This document shows positions 9,368-17,094 of a stretch of 64,000 nt of DNA, one piece after another. The notes below the pieces were generated by a model. That model was given only the letters and a program-made list of their open reading frames with translations. It made no database searches and was not told where the DNA came from. How positions within the stretch are numbered: position 1 is the stretch's first letter; every line of letters starts with the position of its first letter. The position numbers and the translations under genes are program-made. The stretch is from Methylophaga sp. (GTDB taxonomy: Bacteria; Pseudomonadota; Gammaproteobacteria; Nitrosococcales; Methylophagaceae), in the NCBI GenBank assembly GCA_020831825.1, contig JAFIFW010000018.1, forward strand, positions 146,321-210,320. The letters are read 5' to 3'.

Positions 9368-9895
9368 TCAGAGTGTTTCGCTGAGCGATAAGGCACGATG
9401 TTGAAGCAGATCTTTGGCTCGATTGAGTGCGTCGCGATTTTTGACGTGCAGAATTAGTGTCCAATGACGTTTTTGTGAAGCTTCTGTCGCTTTGTTGATC
9501 ATTAAATCGTGATCAGGTCGAATCGATACCACGCCCGCCAGCATCATACCCGCCAGCATGCCAAAGAAGGCTAGAACAAGCACCGTGGTGATAGGGCTTG
9601 CCTGAAAGTAAAGTGGACCCACGCTGATCAAAAAGCCGGCCAGAATAACGCCGGAGGCGATACCCGCCAACCCAAGCCACAGGTGTGACTTGATGAGCGT
9701 TTGAAAAATACCTGCGCTTTCTGGTTCGATTTTTTTGCTCAGTGTGTCATCGCCTGGGCGAATAATGTTGATTGAATTCTCGGTGAATTCGCCTTCTTTG
9801 AGCAATGTTTTTTCAGCGGTAATGGCGGCGTTTTTGTCAGTAAATACCGCGGCCAGCTTATGCGGCTTTTGTTCTTCGATAATATTGACTTCCAT
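9368..9895 (-). CDS. Membrane protein of unknown function
   Basis: 175 aa: a soluble N-terminal part (about 1-65) that looks like a small alpha/beta domain, two closely spaced helices at about 72-94 and 102-125 rich in Gly and Ala, and a soluble C-terminal part ending in a region similar in size to the first. The layout resembles proteins with a central hydrophobic hairpin between two ferredoxin-like halves, but no family is assigned. The start has a good GGAG 9 nt upstream. It is monocistronic. Confidence 0.6.
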   Translation of the reverse strand: MEVNIIEEQKPHKLAAVFTDKNAAITAEKTLLKEGEFTENSINIIRPGDDTLSKKIEPESAGIFQTLIKSHLWLGLAGIASGVILAGFLISVGPLYFQASPITTVLVLAFFGMLAGMMLAGVVSIRPDHDLMINKATEASQKRHWTLILHVKNRDALNRAKDLLQHRALSLSETL

Positions 9896-10399
9896 TTTGC
9901 ATGTCTCCTGTGTTTTGAATACAAAAACACGGATGATTGAAGGCTTTTCATTCAGTGAGCACAGTCAACAAAAAAACTGCAAAACCTTCAATCACACGCT
10001 ATATAGATGGTCAATATAGAGTACGGAAAGTTTCAAAATATCAATTATGCAAACATGAGTGAGGTCATATGTTTGTTTAAAACAGGAGTTTAAATTTGTT
10101 TTCTGATGTTTTTCGCATCTTTCGAGAGCCTAAAAACGCCGAGTCACTCGTTGAGTTTTTTCTGCAGTATTTTTCAACATGTCATCGCATTTTTGTACGG
10201 CATGATCCGAACTGCTCATCCTGCCCCTGAAACAGTTCTCTGACGAGCGTTATCTCCACGTTTACCGCTATCCAGCAATTGCATTAAAACACCCAGCAAC
10301 AGCAGCTTATTTGCGCTTTGGCAAGACGACAACTCTGAACAAGTGCAAAACCTGGGTACAGACCGTTATTTATAGTTAGTTCAAGAAGAGGCTGTTAAC

Positions 10400-10419
10400 T
10401 ATATGTTTTTTAACATATA
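10400..10419. promoter_or_regulatory. Palindrome in the long leader before the Fae homologue
   Basis: The 645-bp gap between 9896 and 10540 holds no convincing gene on either strand. Its clearest structure is TATATGTT-TTTT-AACATATA, arms of 8 bp and a 4-bp spacer, about 120 bp before the Fae start and in an AT-rich stretch. It could be an operator or lie over a promoter. A dyad like this can arise by chance in AT-rich DNA. Confidence 0.35.
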
Positions 10420-10540
10420 AAAATAGAGTTATGCCTGTGGTGGTAAGATTGTCAGTACATGCAGAGATAATTCTTGTGGGCAACAACTTCAGGCCCGTCA
10501 TAATATGCAACTTTTATCTAGCAATTCAATGGAGAGTTTC

Positions 10541-11092
10541 ATGTCAGAACCCGTATGGTTTAGAACTGCCGAGGCCACTGTTTTTGCCAGTGATGATCAA
10601 GGTACCGATGCGATGCCGGAAATTCTGATTGGCAGCGTGAAAGGGCCAGCAGGTCAGGCATTCGCCAATCTGATGGGGCAAACTGAAGGGCACACCAGAA
10701 TGTTTGCCATTCGTGCCACCAATCAGCAAGTAAAACCTGCCACTCTGATGGTACCCAAAGTCACTATCAAATCCAGTGCTTACGTCGAATTACTGGGCGG
10801 TCCTGTGCAATCTGCGGTAGCCGATGCGGTACTGGACAGTGTGATTGAAGGTGTGATTCCTAAAGAGCATGCTGATGATCTTTGCATTATCGCGATGTTA
10901 TGGATCGCCCCGAGTGCAGCGGCTGATCCCGATGTTGACCGCAAAGATTTGTACCGTACCAACTACGAAGCCATGAAATTGGCCATCAAACGCGCCATGA
11001 CGGGCTCACCAACCATTGATGAACTGATTGAGAACCGTCAAAAGATTCATCATGAAATGTATGATCCTGAAACCGGTGAATCCATCTGGTAA
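10541..11092 (+). CDS. Formaldehyde-activating enzyme (Fae) homologue
   Basis: 183 aa from the ATG at 10541, chosen because GGAG lies 7 nt before it; the frame extends further up without a ribosome site. Genuine Fae condenses formaldehyde with tetrahydromethanopterin. Recognisable family blocks are EILIGSVKGPAGQAFANL, VKPATLMVPKVTIKS, and VADAVLDSVIEGVIPKEHADDL, then YEAMKLAIKRAMTGSP. The residue aligned by eye with catalytic His17 of Methylorubrum Fae (AHIDLIIG) is Met here (DAMPEILIG), so this is probably one of the Fae paralogues (Fae2/Fae3 type) with a binding or sensing role rather than a true Fae. It carries about 12 more C-terminal residues than Fae. Its presence marks a C1 metabolism. 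Confidence 0.85.
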   Translation: MSEPVWFRTAEATVFASDDQGTDAMPEILIGSVKGPAGQAFANLMGQTEGHTRMFAIRATNQQVKPATLMVPKVTIKSSAYVELLGGPVQSAVADAVLDSVIEGVIPKEHADDLCIIAMLWIAPSAAADPDVDRKDLYRTNYEAMKLAIKRAMTGSPTIDELIENRQKIHHEMYDPETGESIW

Positions 11093-11106
11093 GCCGGCTG
11101 ATAATC

Positions 11107-11136
11107 AAAAGCCCCGTCCAGGACGGGACTTTTTTT
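11107..11136. terminator. Bidirectional terminator between the Fae homologue and the GTPase
   Basis: AAAAGCCCCGTCC followed by GGACGGGACTTTTTTT forms a GC-rich stem of about 7 pairs (one mismatch) flanked by A4 on the left and T7 on the right. It lies between convergent genes, 14 bp after the Fae stop, and its T-run touches the stop codon of the GTPase gene. The stronger U-run is for the plus strand. Confidence 0.75.
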
Positions 11137-12613
11137 AAACTTTTTCAGCCGGTGATTTCTCAATTTCGGCAATAATCCTTTTTTGCAGTTCGTTCACCGC
11201 TTGATCTCGGGCTTCTTTGTTTTCTGCGATAGACTCAATGACGATTTTTCGAAGTTTCTGCCAGATAAGCTGGCTGACACTGCTTTGTGAAAGCATGGTC
11301 AGGTAACTCGACAGTTGCTGATTAGATTGATAGCCAGCCCATGCCGGATAATCTCTTGCCTTGAGTAGCGGCTTGTTGATTTTGCCACCAAATGCGAGCG
11401 TTTGACCGTGCTCGCTATCAATCGCCGCCATTCTTCCGTGACCACGATGTTCAAGATGTTTGATCAGGGTCAAATTTCGACTGGCGATCAGCAAGATAAT
11501 CTCGTCAGCCAGCGCAATCAATGTCGCGTGACGCACTTTATCCAGATAGATATTGCGTAACATCCGTCGAGCACCGAGCAAACCTCCGGCCAGAATGCCA
11601 ATAAGGGTTGGCATGCCCAATGTCATGCCGGCGGTCATCAGATCGATGGTAATGCCAATCCCGGCACCGCCTGCACTGGTTTTGACTACATCAAAACCTT
11701 GTTGCCTGAGTGTCTCAGCATCAAATGGATCTCGCTGCCAGGCCATGTTGGCAAAATCCTCATGCAATTGGGTTCCATGCAGCTTGGGATCATAGTTGTA
11801 AGAAGCAAGAATCTGTTCGACGCAAGCGGATTCCTGCTCACGGACAAATTGCTGAAGTTTGGCCGTCTGTTGTTGTAGTTTGTCTGGCTGATCCTGGGCG
11901 GCAATATCTTCAGCCGCGGCAATGCAAATCAGCGTTTCAGCCAGTGCAAAACTTGCACCTTGCAAGCGCCAGTCATTTTCCTGCTGACGAGCTTTTGCCA
12001 GTTGCTGGATAGCTGCTTGCCAGTCGGGTAAGACATTGGTCAAGGCGCTGTAAAGCAGTGACTCCGCTTGCCAGTCATAGACAACAGCATCGAATGCGAG
12101 AACAAGATGCTGACCGATATCGGCCAGTTTCTGTCGCCATTCATGACCACGGTGTTGTCCCTGGGTAAAGTTGAGCAGACAGATAATCGGTTTGCCACAC
12201 AAGCCAAGCAGATAAATTTCATCCAGATACTTTTCCAGCACGGGTTCACGAGCATCGATAATATAGAGAAGGGCATCGCACTGCCTTGCGGTATTGAGCA
12301 CCAGAACCTCAAAGCCGTATTGCTGCTGAATATCTACTTCCTGAAGTGCTTCTGATAACGCTTCTGACTGATCGCGTCGATTGAAAATCTTCGGATTTAA
12401 TACATCGCGTAGCTGAGGTGCGCTTTCAAATCCAGGGCTGTCATAGATGTCGATAGAAAGTGACTGAGAATCCAGCAGCCGCATTTGCTCAATGGTGCGG
12501 GTTGTGCCGGACAATGCAGAAACCTCACCAAACTCATGACGTCTGCCCAGTGTTCTGAGCATCGAGGTTTTGCCGGTATTGGTGTGGCCTGCGACCAGCA
12601 GTTGCAACGTCAT
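11135..12613 (-). CDS. GTPase with DUF3482 domain
   Basis: 492 aa. The N-terminal third is a translation-factor-like G domain: P-loop GHTNTGKTS, switch I region TTRTIEQ, and DxxG as DSPGFE. The usual NKxD is not clear (LLNFTQ at the expected place), so the guanine specificity element may be unusual. The rest is the DUF3482 region, with a Gly-rich hydrophobic pair of segments (LMTAGMTLGMPTLIGILAGGLLGA) that could insert in or touch the membrane. It overlaps the DUF2868 gene upstream by 4 bp, so translation is probably coupled. The pair is widespread in gammaproteobacteria with no known role. Confidence 0.85.
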   Translation of the reverse strand: MTLQLLVAGHTNTGKTSMLRTLGRRHEFGEVSALSGTTRTIEQMRLLDSQSLSIDIYDSPGFESAPQLRDVLNPKIFNRRDQSEALSEALQEVDIQQQYGFEVLVLNTARQCDALLYIIDAREPVLEKYLDEIYLLGLCGKPIICLLNFTQGQHRGHEWRQKLADIGQHLVLAFDAVVYDWQAESLLYSALTNVLPDWQAAIQQLAKARQQENDWRLQGASFALAETLICIAAAEDIAAQDQPDKLQQQTAKLQQFVREQESACVEQILASYNYDPKLHGTQLHEDFANMAWQRDPFDAETLRQQGFDVVKTSAGGAGIGITIDLMTAGMTLGMPTLIGILAGGLLGARRMLRNIYLDKVRHATLIALADEIILLIASRNLTLIKHLEHRGHGRMAAIDSEHGQTLAFGGKINKPLLKARDYPAWAGYQSNQQLSSYLTMLSQSSVSQLIWQKLRKIVIESIAENKEARDQAVNELQKRIIAEIEKSPAEKV

Positions 12614-14052
12614 GTTTGTTGCTCTCGTTCTGCTGCATCTAACACATCATTCAAATTGACTTTATCACTGCAATCAAAATCAACCAGGGCAAGAGCATGT
12701 TCATGTGCCCTGGTTTGCCAGTCGCTCCGTCTTGATTGGATATCCACCTGGCGAGACTCAGCAATCGCTTGTTCACACAGCATAATCAGCACTCGGCCCT
12801 CGGCGATATCCTGAATGTTTCTGAGTCGTTTCAATGTGGTGTTATCGGGGCTGCGGGCATAAGAGCAAAATGCCAGCACATCAACGGGTTTTTTCAGGCT
12901 TTCCAAAGCTGTCAGTGCGGACTGGTACTGTTGACTGTTTATCAGATGACCCAGATCTTTAACGGTGTCTTCTTTAATCAATGGCCATCGGTCTGATTGA
13001 TCTAGCTCGATGCCGATACTGGCAATGGTTTTGGCGCCTGTATGAGCTGTGCTGTCTGCGGGGAGTGGATAGCGTGGTGCAATCACGGGTTGCTGGGACT
13101 GTTCTGACAATGATTTGATGCGTTTCAATGCCTGACGAAACAGGGGATACGCATAATTGTCGGGCAGATTTTTCAGAGACTGTCGTAACTTGACTTGTGA
13201 GAGGGCAATAAACGCCAGCCTTGGTACGATGCCGTAGAGCACAATGCTCATCAATAACAATTGTCCCCATATTGCCCGGTCATCCTGTAGGGGGGATCGA
13301 TCTAACTGTGCATTGGCAATCAGATCTGCATTCAAAGGGATGCCTGTCAGCGTCGCTGGTAGTGCAAAACTGATTTGTACAAACACTGCAATTTGCTGAC
13401 TATCAAGCAGGGTAGAACCCCAGTAGAAAGCATATTCATAAAAGAGCAGCTGGAATAAGGTGCCCAGCAGCGCGCCCAGAGAAAAAAACAGCCAGCTGGT
13501 GTGTGTTAGCAAGCTGAGTTGCCAGAGGTTTACCCATTGACGACCTGCTCGAAATACGGCGCTTTGATGGACTGACGGTGCTGTATTTGCAGCGATCATC
13601 AGTTTGCTCACTAAATGAGTGGCCGCGTTGACCCGGCGACCCAGCATGCCACCACTGATGCTATCAGACCTGCCAATGCGTAACAGAGAGACCATCAGCC
13701 ATAAGCATAAGCTGAACATAGGCAATAAGGCACAAAACACCGTCACACTCATCAAGTTCACATGATTTGCTGTCGCCGTCAGCAAAGCAAAAGCGGAGGA
13801 TGCGCCGACTAAAAAAGCTACAAGCCAAAAAACAGTTCGCGCCATATCGAAACAGTGACGATAGTCGTCAATGACGGCAATGAGCTGACTGCTGACTTTT
13901 AGGTGATCTGCAAACACGGCCAGCTTCTCGGCATCATTTCCGTGACAAGCTGACGCTGCCTGAATCGCCTCATTATCGTTGAGTAATGTTTGTTGATCTG
14001 GGTGATGGGCGAGTGCATTGTCCAACAGCCAACGATTAATTTTGTCTTGCAC
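12610..14052 (-). CDS. DUF2868 membrane protein, partner of the DUF3482 GTPase
   Basis: 480 aa starting at GTG. Four hydrophobic segments are visible (about 73-95, 100-125, 180-205 and 265-290), with a long C-terminal soluble part of about 190 residues. It is recognised by its place next to the DUF3482 GTPase and by its general DUF2868 layout. The ATGA overlap with the GTPase gene implies a two-gene operon. No enzymatic motif is seen; a likely reading is an inner-membrane partner or regulator of the GTPase. Confidence 0.8.
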   Translation of the reverse strand: MQDKINRWLLDNALAHHPDQQTLLNDNEAIQAASACHGNDAEKLAVFADHLKVSSQLIAVIDDYRHCFDMARTVFWLVAFLVGASSAFALLTATANHVNLMSVTVFCALLPMFSLCLWLMVSLLRIGRSDSISGGMLGRRVNAATHLVSKLMIAANTAPSVHQSAVFRAGRQWVNLWQLSLLTHTSWLFFSLGALLGTLFQLLFYEYAFYWGSTLLDSQQIAVFVQISFALPATLTGIPLNADLIANAQLDRSPLQDDRAIWGQLLLMSIVLYGIVPRLAFIALSQVKLRQSLKNLPDNYAYPLFRQALKRIKSLSEQSQQPVIAPRYPLPADSTAHTGAKTIASIGIELDQSDRWPLIKEDTVKDLGHLINSQQYQSALTALESLKKPVDVLAFCSYARSPDNTTLKRLRNIQDIAEGRVLIMLCEQAIAESRQVDIQSRRSDWQTRAHEHALALVDFDCSDKVNLNDVLDAAEREQQT

Positions 14053-14088
14053 CAGGATGTCTGTTCCATTCTGTGGTTTGTTCTGATT

Positions 14089-14451
14089 CTACATGGGCTT
14101 GTTTTCGTATAGGTAGAGCCAGCCCTTGGTGATGCGATAAATCAACCAGATTGCATTGATCAGCAGGATAACCGCACCAATATATATCACTGTCAGCAGT
14201 GCACCGATGACTGCCCAGAGCAGGCCAAACCAGAAAGTGCGGATCTGCCAACGGAAATGAGATTCCAGCCATGTTCCAGCGACATCACCACGCTTGATGT
14301 AGTTGATAATCACTGCGACCAGAAAAGTGATTCCGAGGAGAAATGACGCCGCCTGCAGGCCATAAACAACCATGGTGATCATTTTCGCTTGGTTGTCTGA
14401 AGCATTGTGTTTGTTGTTATTTTCAGGCATCAACTGAGTATCGGCCATCAC
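14089..14451 (-). CDS. DUF4870-like membrane protein
   Basis: 120 aa with a polar N-terminus and three helices at about 25-48, 70-90 and 90-112. The segment TWLESHFRWQIRTFWF between the first and second helices is characteristic of the DUF4870/TIM44-related small membrane family. Function is unknown. It is 36 bp upstream of the DUF2868 gene on the same strand and may be the first gene of that operon. A second ATG one codon downstream could be the start. Confidence 0.7.
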   Translation of the reverse strand: MMADTQLMPENNNKHNASDNQAKMITMVVYGLQAASFLLGITFLVAVIINYIKRGDVAGTWLESHFRWQIRTFWFGLLWAVIGALLTVIYIGAVILLINAIWLIYRITKGWLYLYENKPM

Positions 14452-14603
14452 ATTACCTTTGAGAACAAATGGTGTCGGGGTGCTTAGTGCTGGTCAGAAT
14501 TGAATCTCTGGTAGCTCATGCTGCCATAAGATTGATCAGCCCCTGCACAGGATAGCGTTATCTGAATGTTTGGCAATTGTTCTATGTGAACTATAAATTA
14601 GTG

Positions 14604-14632
14604 TTTACTAAATTAGATAATTCTAATATTAT
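14604..14632 (+). promoter_or_regulatory. Promoter with BigR-like operator for the persulfide operon
   Basis: A perfect dyad ATTAGA-N4-TCTAAT spans 14612-14627. It lies between a possible -35 TTTACT (14604-14609) and a -10 TATTAT (14627-14632) with a 17-bp spacing, placing the start about 20 nt before the first gene. ArsR-type sulfur repressors of the BigR/SqrR group bind AT-rich TTAGA/TCTAA-type palindromes and control just these genes. The regulator itself is not in the window, so the link is inferred from sequence and gene content. Confidence 0.6.
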
Positions 14633-14659
14633 GTAAATGTAAGCAATATGAGGATTAAC

Positions 14660-15184
14660 ATGATGAGTGTCGAGAAAATAACTGCAGAACGTTTTACCCA
14701 GCTACAGCAGGCTGAAGATTTGTGTCTGCTGGATGTGAGGTCAGCCGCAGAAGTCAGAAACGATGCATTGCCCGGAATCATTGAAGTTCCTGTTGATCAA
14801 CTGGATGCTGAAAAATTCAGGGCAATTTTGCAAGAGAGAAATCATTCAGGTCCGGTCTATCTGATTTGTCAATCAGGCAGAAGGGCGGAGCTCGCGGCCA
14901 GTAAACTGGCTAAAGTCATAGACAATCCATTACTGATTGTCGAAGGCGGAATGACGGCTATTCGTCAGAAGAAAAAACCGACTACGGGAACGATGATCAG
15001 TCTGGAACGACAGGTGAGAATTGCCGTTGGCATACTGATTATCCTGACGGTGCTGGCAGGATTTATTGTTAGTCCAGTGTGGTTTGGCGTAACCGGCCTG
15101 ATGGGTCTGGGATTGTTATATGCTGGCATTACCGATAACTGCATGCTGGGCATGATCATGGCCAAAGCACCCTGGAATCGCTAA
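14660..15184 (+). CDS. Rhodanese-like sulfurtransferase with DUF2892 membrane tail
   Basis: 174 aa from the ATG at 14660, which has GAGGAT upstream; another ATG follows directly. Residues about 5-108 form a single rhodanese domain with the active-site loop ICQSGRRAE, giving the persulfide-carrying Cys and the CxxGxR pattern. The C-terminal 60 residues hold two membrane helices of the DUF2892 (YgaP C-terminal) type, ending GITDNCMLG. It should pass sulfane sulfur at the inner face of the membrane. First gene of an operon with a TSUP exporter (5 bp gap) and a persulfide dioxygenase (4 bp gap). Confidence 0.92.
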   Translation: MMSVEKITAERFTQLQQAEDLCLLDVRSAAEVRNDALPGIIEVPVDQLDAEKFRAILQERNHSGPVYLICQSGRRAELAASKLAKVIDNPLLIVEGGMTAIRQKKKPTTGTMISLERQVRIAVGILIILTVLAGFIVSPVWFGVTGLMGLGLLYAGITDNCMLGMIMAKAPWNR

Positions 15185-15189
15185 TCATC

Positions 15190-16023
15190 ATGTTTTTGCT
15201 GACGGGCATACTGATTGGACTGGTACTGGGACTGACCGGAGCCGGTGGATCGGTGTTTGCGGTGCCGTTGTTGATCATGCTTACCGGCATGACTGTTCAT
15301 CAGGCGGTAGGCCTGTCATTGGGTGCTGTCGCCGTCACTGCCTTGTTTGGCTGCCTGCGTGCTAAAACCAGAAAAACCATGTTGATGCTGCCTGCTTTGT
15401 TATTGTCAATTTCGGGCATGTTGCTGGTGCCAGTGGGGCAGTGGTTGGGTAGTCAGCTTGATGCAATGGCACTGGTGATTGGATTTGCCATATTGGCGAT
15501 ATTAATTGCCATTCGAATGTGGCGGATGGCAATTCGCAACCCCGAGAGCTCGGCAATTACGCGAGCCAGTGACTTAACGATAGATAGCACCCAAGGGTTA
15601 TTGTGCAGATTGAGTCCCAACGGTCAGTTTCAGATGCGTCCCCGTTGCATGAGTGGTTTGCTAATTGGCGGTGCCGTGGTCGGCGTTTTGTCTGGCATGT
15701 TTGGCGTTGGTGGTGGATTTTTGATTGTGCCATTGTTGTTGTATCTCAGTCAGGTCAGTTTCAGACAGGCCGTTGGAACATCATTGCTGGTAATCACTGT
15801 GATCAGTGGTATTGGTTTTATCAGCTTTCTGCTGATGTCCGAGTCCGCACAAACTCTGCCGGTGAATCTGATGCTGTGGCTAATGGCTGGTGGTGTGTTG
15901 GGCATGATTTTTGGACAATTACTGACAGATAAAATCGCCAATGCCCGTTTGCAGAAGATCTTTGCAGTCGCCTTGATAGTCATCGTTAGTTTGATGACGC
16001 TAAATGCTATTTTAAGAGGATAG
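15190..16023 (+). CDS. TSUP family (TauE/SafE) sulfite/organosulfur exporter
   Basis: 277 aa with eight helices in two halves, each half opening with a Gly-rich signature: GLVLGLTGAGGSVFAVPLL near residue 10 and GVLSGMFGVGGGFLIVPLL near residue 165. The two-fold repeat is typical of the TauE/SafE family. In this place, between a rhodanese and a persulfide dioxygenase, it most likely exports the sulfite that the dioxygenase makes. Gaps to its neighbours are 5 and 4 bp, so one transcript is expected. Confidence 0.9.
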   Translation: MFLLTGILIGLVLGLTGAGGSVFAVPLLIMLTGMTVHQAVGLSLGAVAVTALFGCLRAKTRKTMLMLPALLLSISGMLLVPVGQWLGSQLDAMALVIGFAILAILIAIRMWRMAIRNPESSAITRASDLTIDSTQGLLCRLSPNGQFQMRPRCMSGLLIGGAVVGVLSGMFGVGGGFLIVPLLLYLSQVSFRQAVGTSLLVITVISGIGFISFLLMSESAQTLPVNLMLWLMAGGVLGMIFGQLLTDKIANARLQKIFAVALIVIVSLMTLNAILRG

Positions 16024-16027
16024 TTCT

Positions 16028-16726
16028 ATGATTTTCAGACAATTATTTGAGAAAGTTTCCAGCACCTACACCTACCTGATAGGCGATGAAGTCACTGGCG
16101 AAGCCTTGTTGATCGACCCGGTATTGGAAGAGACAGACATGTATCTGCGGCTTCTGAATGAATTGAGACTGACGCTGAAAGTCGCTATGGATACTCATAC
16201 GCATGCTGATCACATTACTGCGCTTGGTAAATTACGCGAACAAACCGGTTGCCTGAGTTTGATGGGCGCACAGGCGCAATCAGCCTGTGCCAGTGGCCAG
16301 TTTGAAGATCAGCAGGTTATCAAAATTGGTCATTTGCAAATCAAGGCACTTCACACGCCCGGTCACACGGATGACAGCTACAGCTTTGTGCTGGAGCATC
16401 AAGACCAAACCTATCTTTTCACCGGCGACACATTATTGATTCGTGGTACCGGTCGTACCGATTTTCAAAATGGCAATGCGGATGACCAGTTCAACAGTTT
16501 ATTTAATGTTCTGTTGCAACTCCCTGATAACACATGGGTTTACCCTGGCCATGATTATAAAGGCTGGATGGTGAGTACTCTCCACGAAGAGAAGCAGCAC
16601 AATCCAAGGCTTCAGGTCAGTAATGCCATGGAATATAGACAAATCATGGACAATTTGAATCTGGCGAATCCGAAAATGATGGATGTTGCCGTTCCTGCCA
16701 ATCGTGCCTGTGGAGAAGTTAGCTAG
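16028..16726 (+). CDS. Persulfide dioxygenase (ETHE1-like metallo-beta-lactamase fold)
   Basis: 232 aa. The metal site shows as HTHADHITALG (HxHxDH), a second His in HTPGHTDDSYSF, Asp in FTGDTLLIR and the last His in YPGHDYKG. The GRTDFQNG segment is the ETHE1/persulfide dioxygenase signature and distinguishes it from glyoxalase II. It oxidises glutathione persulfide to sulfite and glutathione with O2, using one iron, in the cytoplasm. Third gene of the sulfur operon. In some bacteria this enzyme is fused to a rhodanese; here the sulfurtransferase is a separate gene. Confidence 0.93.
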   Translation: MIFRQLFEKVSSTYTYLIGDEVTGEALLIDPVLEETDMYLRLLNELRLTLKVAMDTHTHADHITALGKLREQTGCLSLMGAQAQSACASGQFEDQQVIKIGHLQIKALHTPGHTDDSYSFVLEHQDQTYLFTGDTLLIRGTGRTDFQNGNADDQFNSLFNVLLQLPDNTWVYPGHDYKGWMVSTLHEEKQHNPRLQVSNAMEYRQIMDNLNLANPKMMDVAVPANRACGEVS

Positions 16727-16761
16727 TCTATTGGATCGAATGACAACCGGGCGGGAGGCCT

Positions 16762-17091
16762 CTATTGGGATTTCAGTGCCACAAGAAAAGATGATGTGAT
16801 CTCAATCAGTGGTGTTATTAGAGCCTTGCAAGCATCGTGATGTTGGCATTGGATGAGTTCGTTTTGTGAATGATTGCAGGTTGCGGCATCAATCTCACAA
16901 CCAAACATTAGCAAATGCCCTTTGATAACGTGTGCAGTCCGCGCTGCTGATTCTGTGTTGAACGAATCCCTGGATTTCTTAAGCTCTTCGATGTGTAGAG
17001 GAAGTTCATCAATAAGGGATTGCGTCAAAAACTGATAGAGACTGATATCGTTACCGAGCTTAGCCAAAGCTTTTTCTGTGTTAAGTTTCAT
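16762..17091 (-). CDS. Hpt domain phosphotransfer protein
   Basis: 109 aa, all-helical, with the Hpt signature AAR-TAHVIKGHLLMFG (HxxKGxxxxxG), giving the phosphorylatable His. It lies 3 bp after the response-regulator gene, in the same operon as the hybrid kinase. The kinase ends in a receiver and lacks its own Hpt, so this protein can carry phosphate from that receiver to the receiver of the GGDEF-EAL protein. Two extra Cys are present (positions about 51 and 57) of unknown role. Confidence 0.88.
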   Translation of the reverse strand: MKLNTEKALAKLGNDISLYQFLTQSLIDELPLHIEELKKSRDSFNTESAARTAHVIKGHLLMFGCEIDAATCNHSQNELIQCQHHDACKALITPLIEITSSFLVALKSQ

Positions 17092-17094
17092 TTT

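Noticed and set aside
10086..10360. Short ORFs on the minus strand in the gap before the Fae homologue
   Set aside because: Twenty to thirty codons, frames broken by stops, no coherent protein; treated as non-coding.
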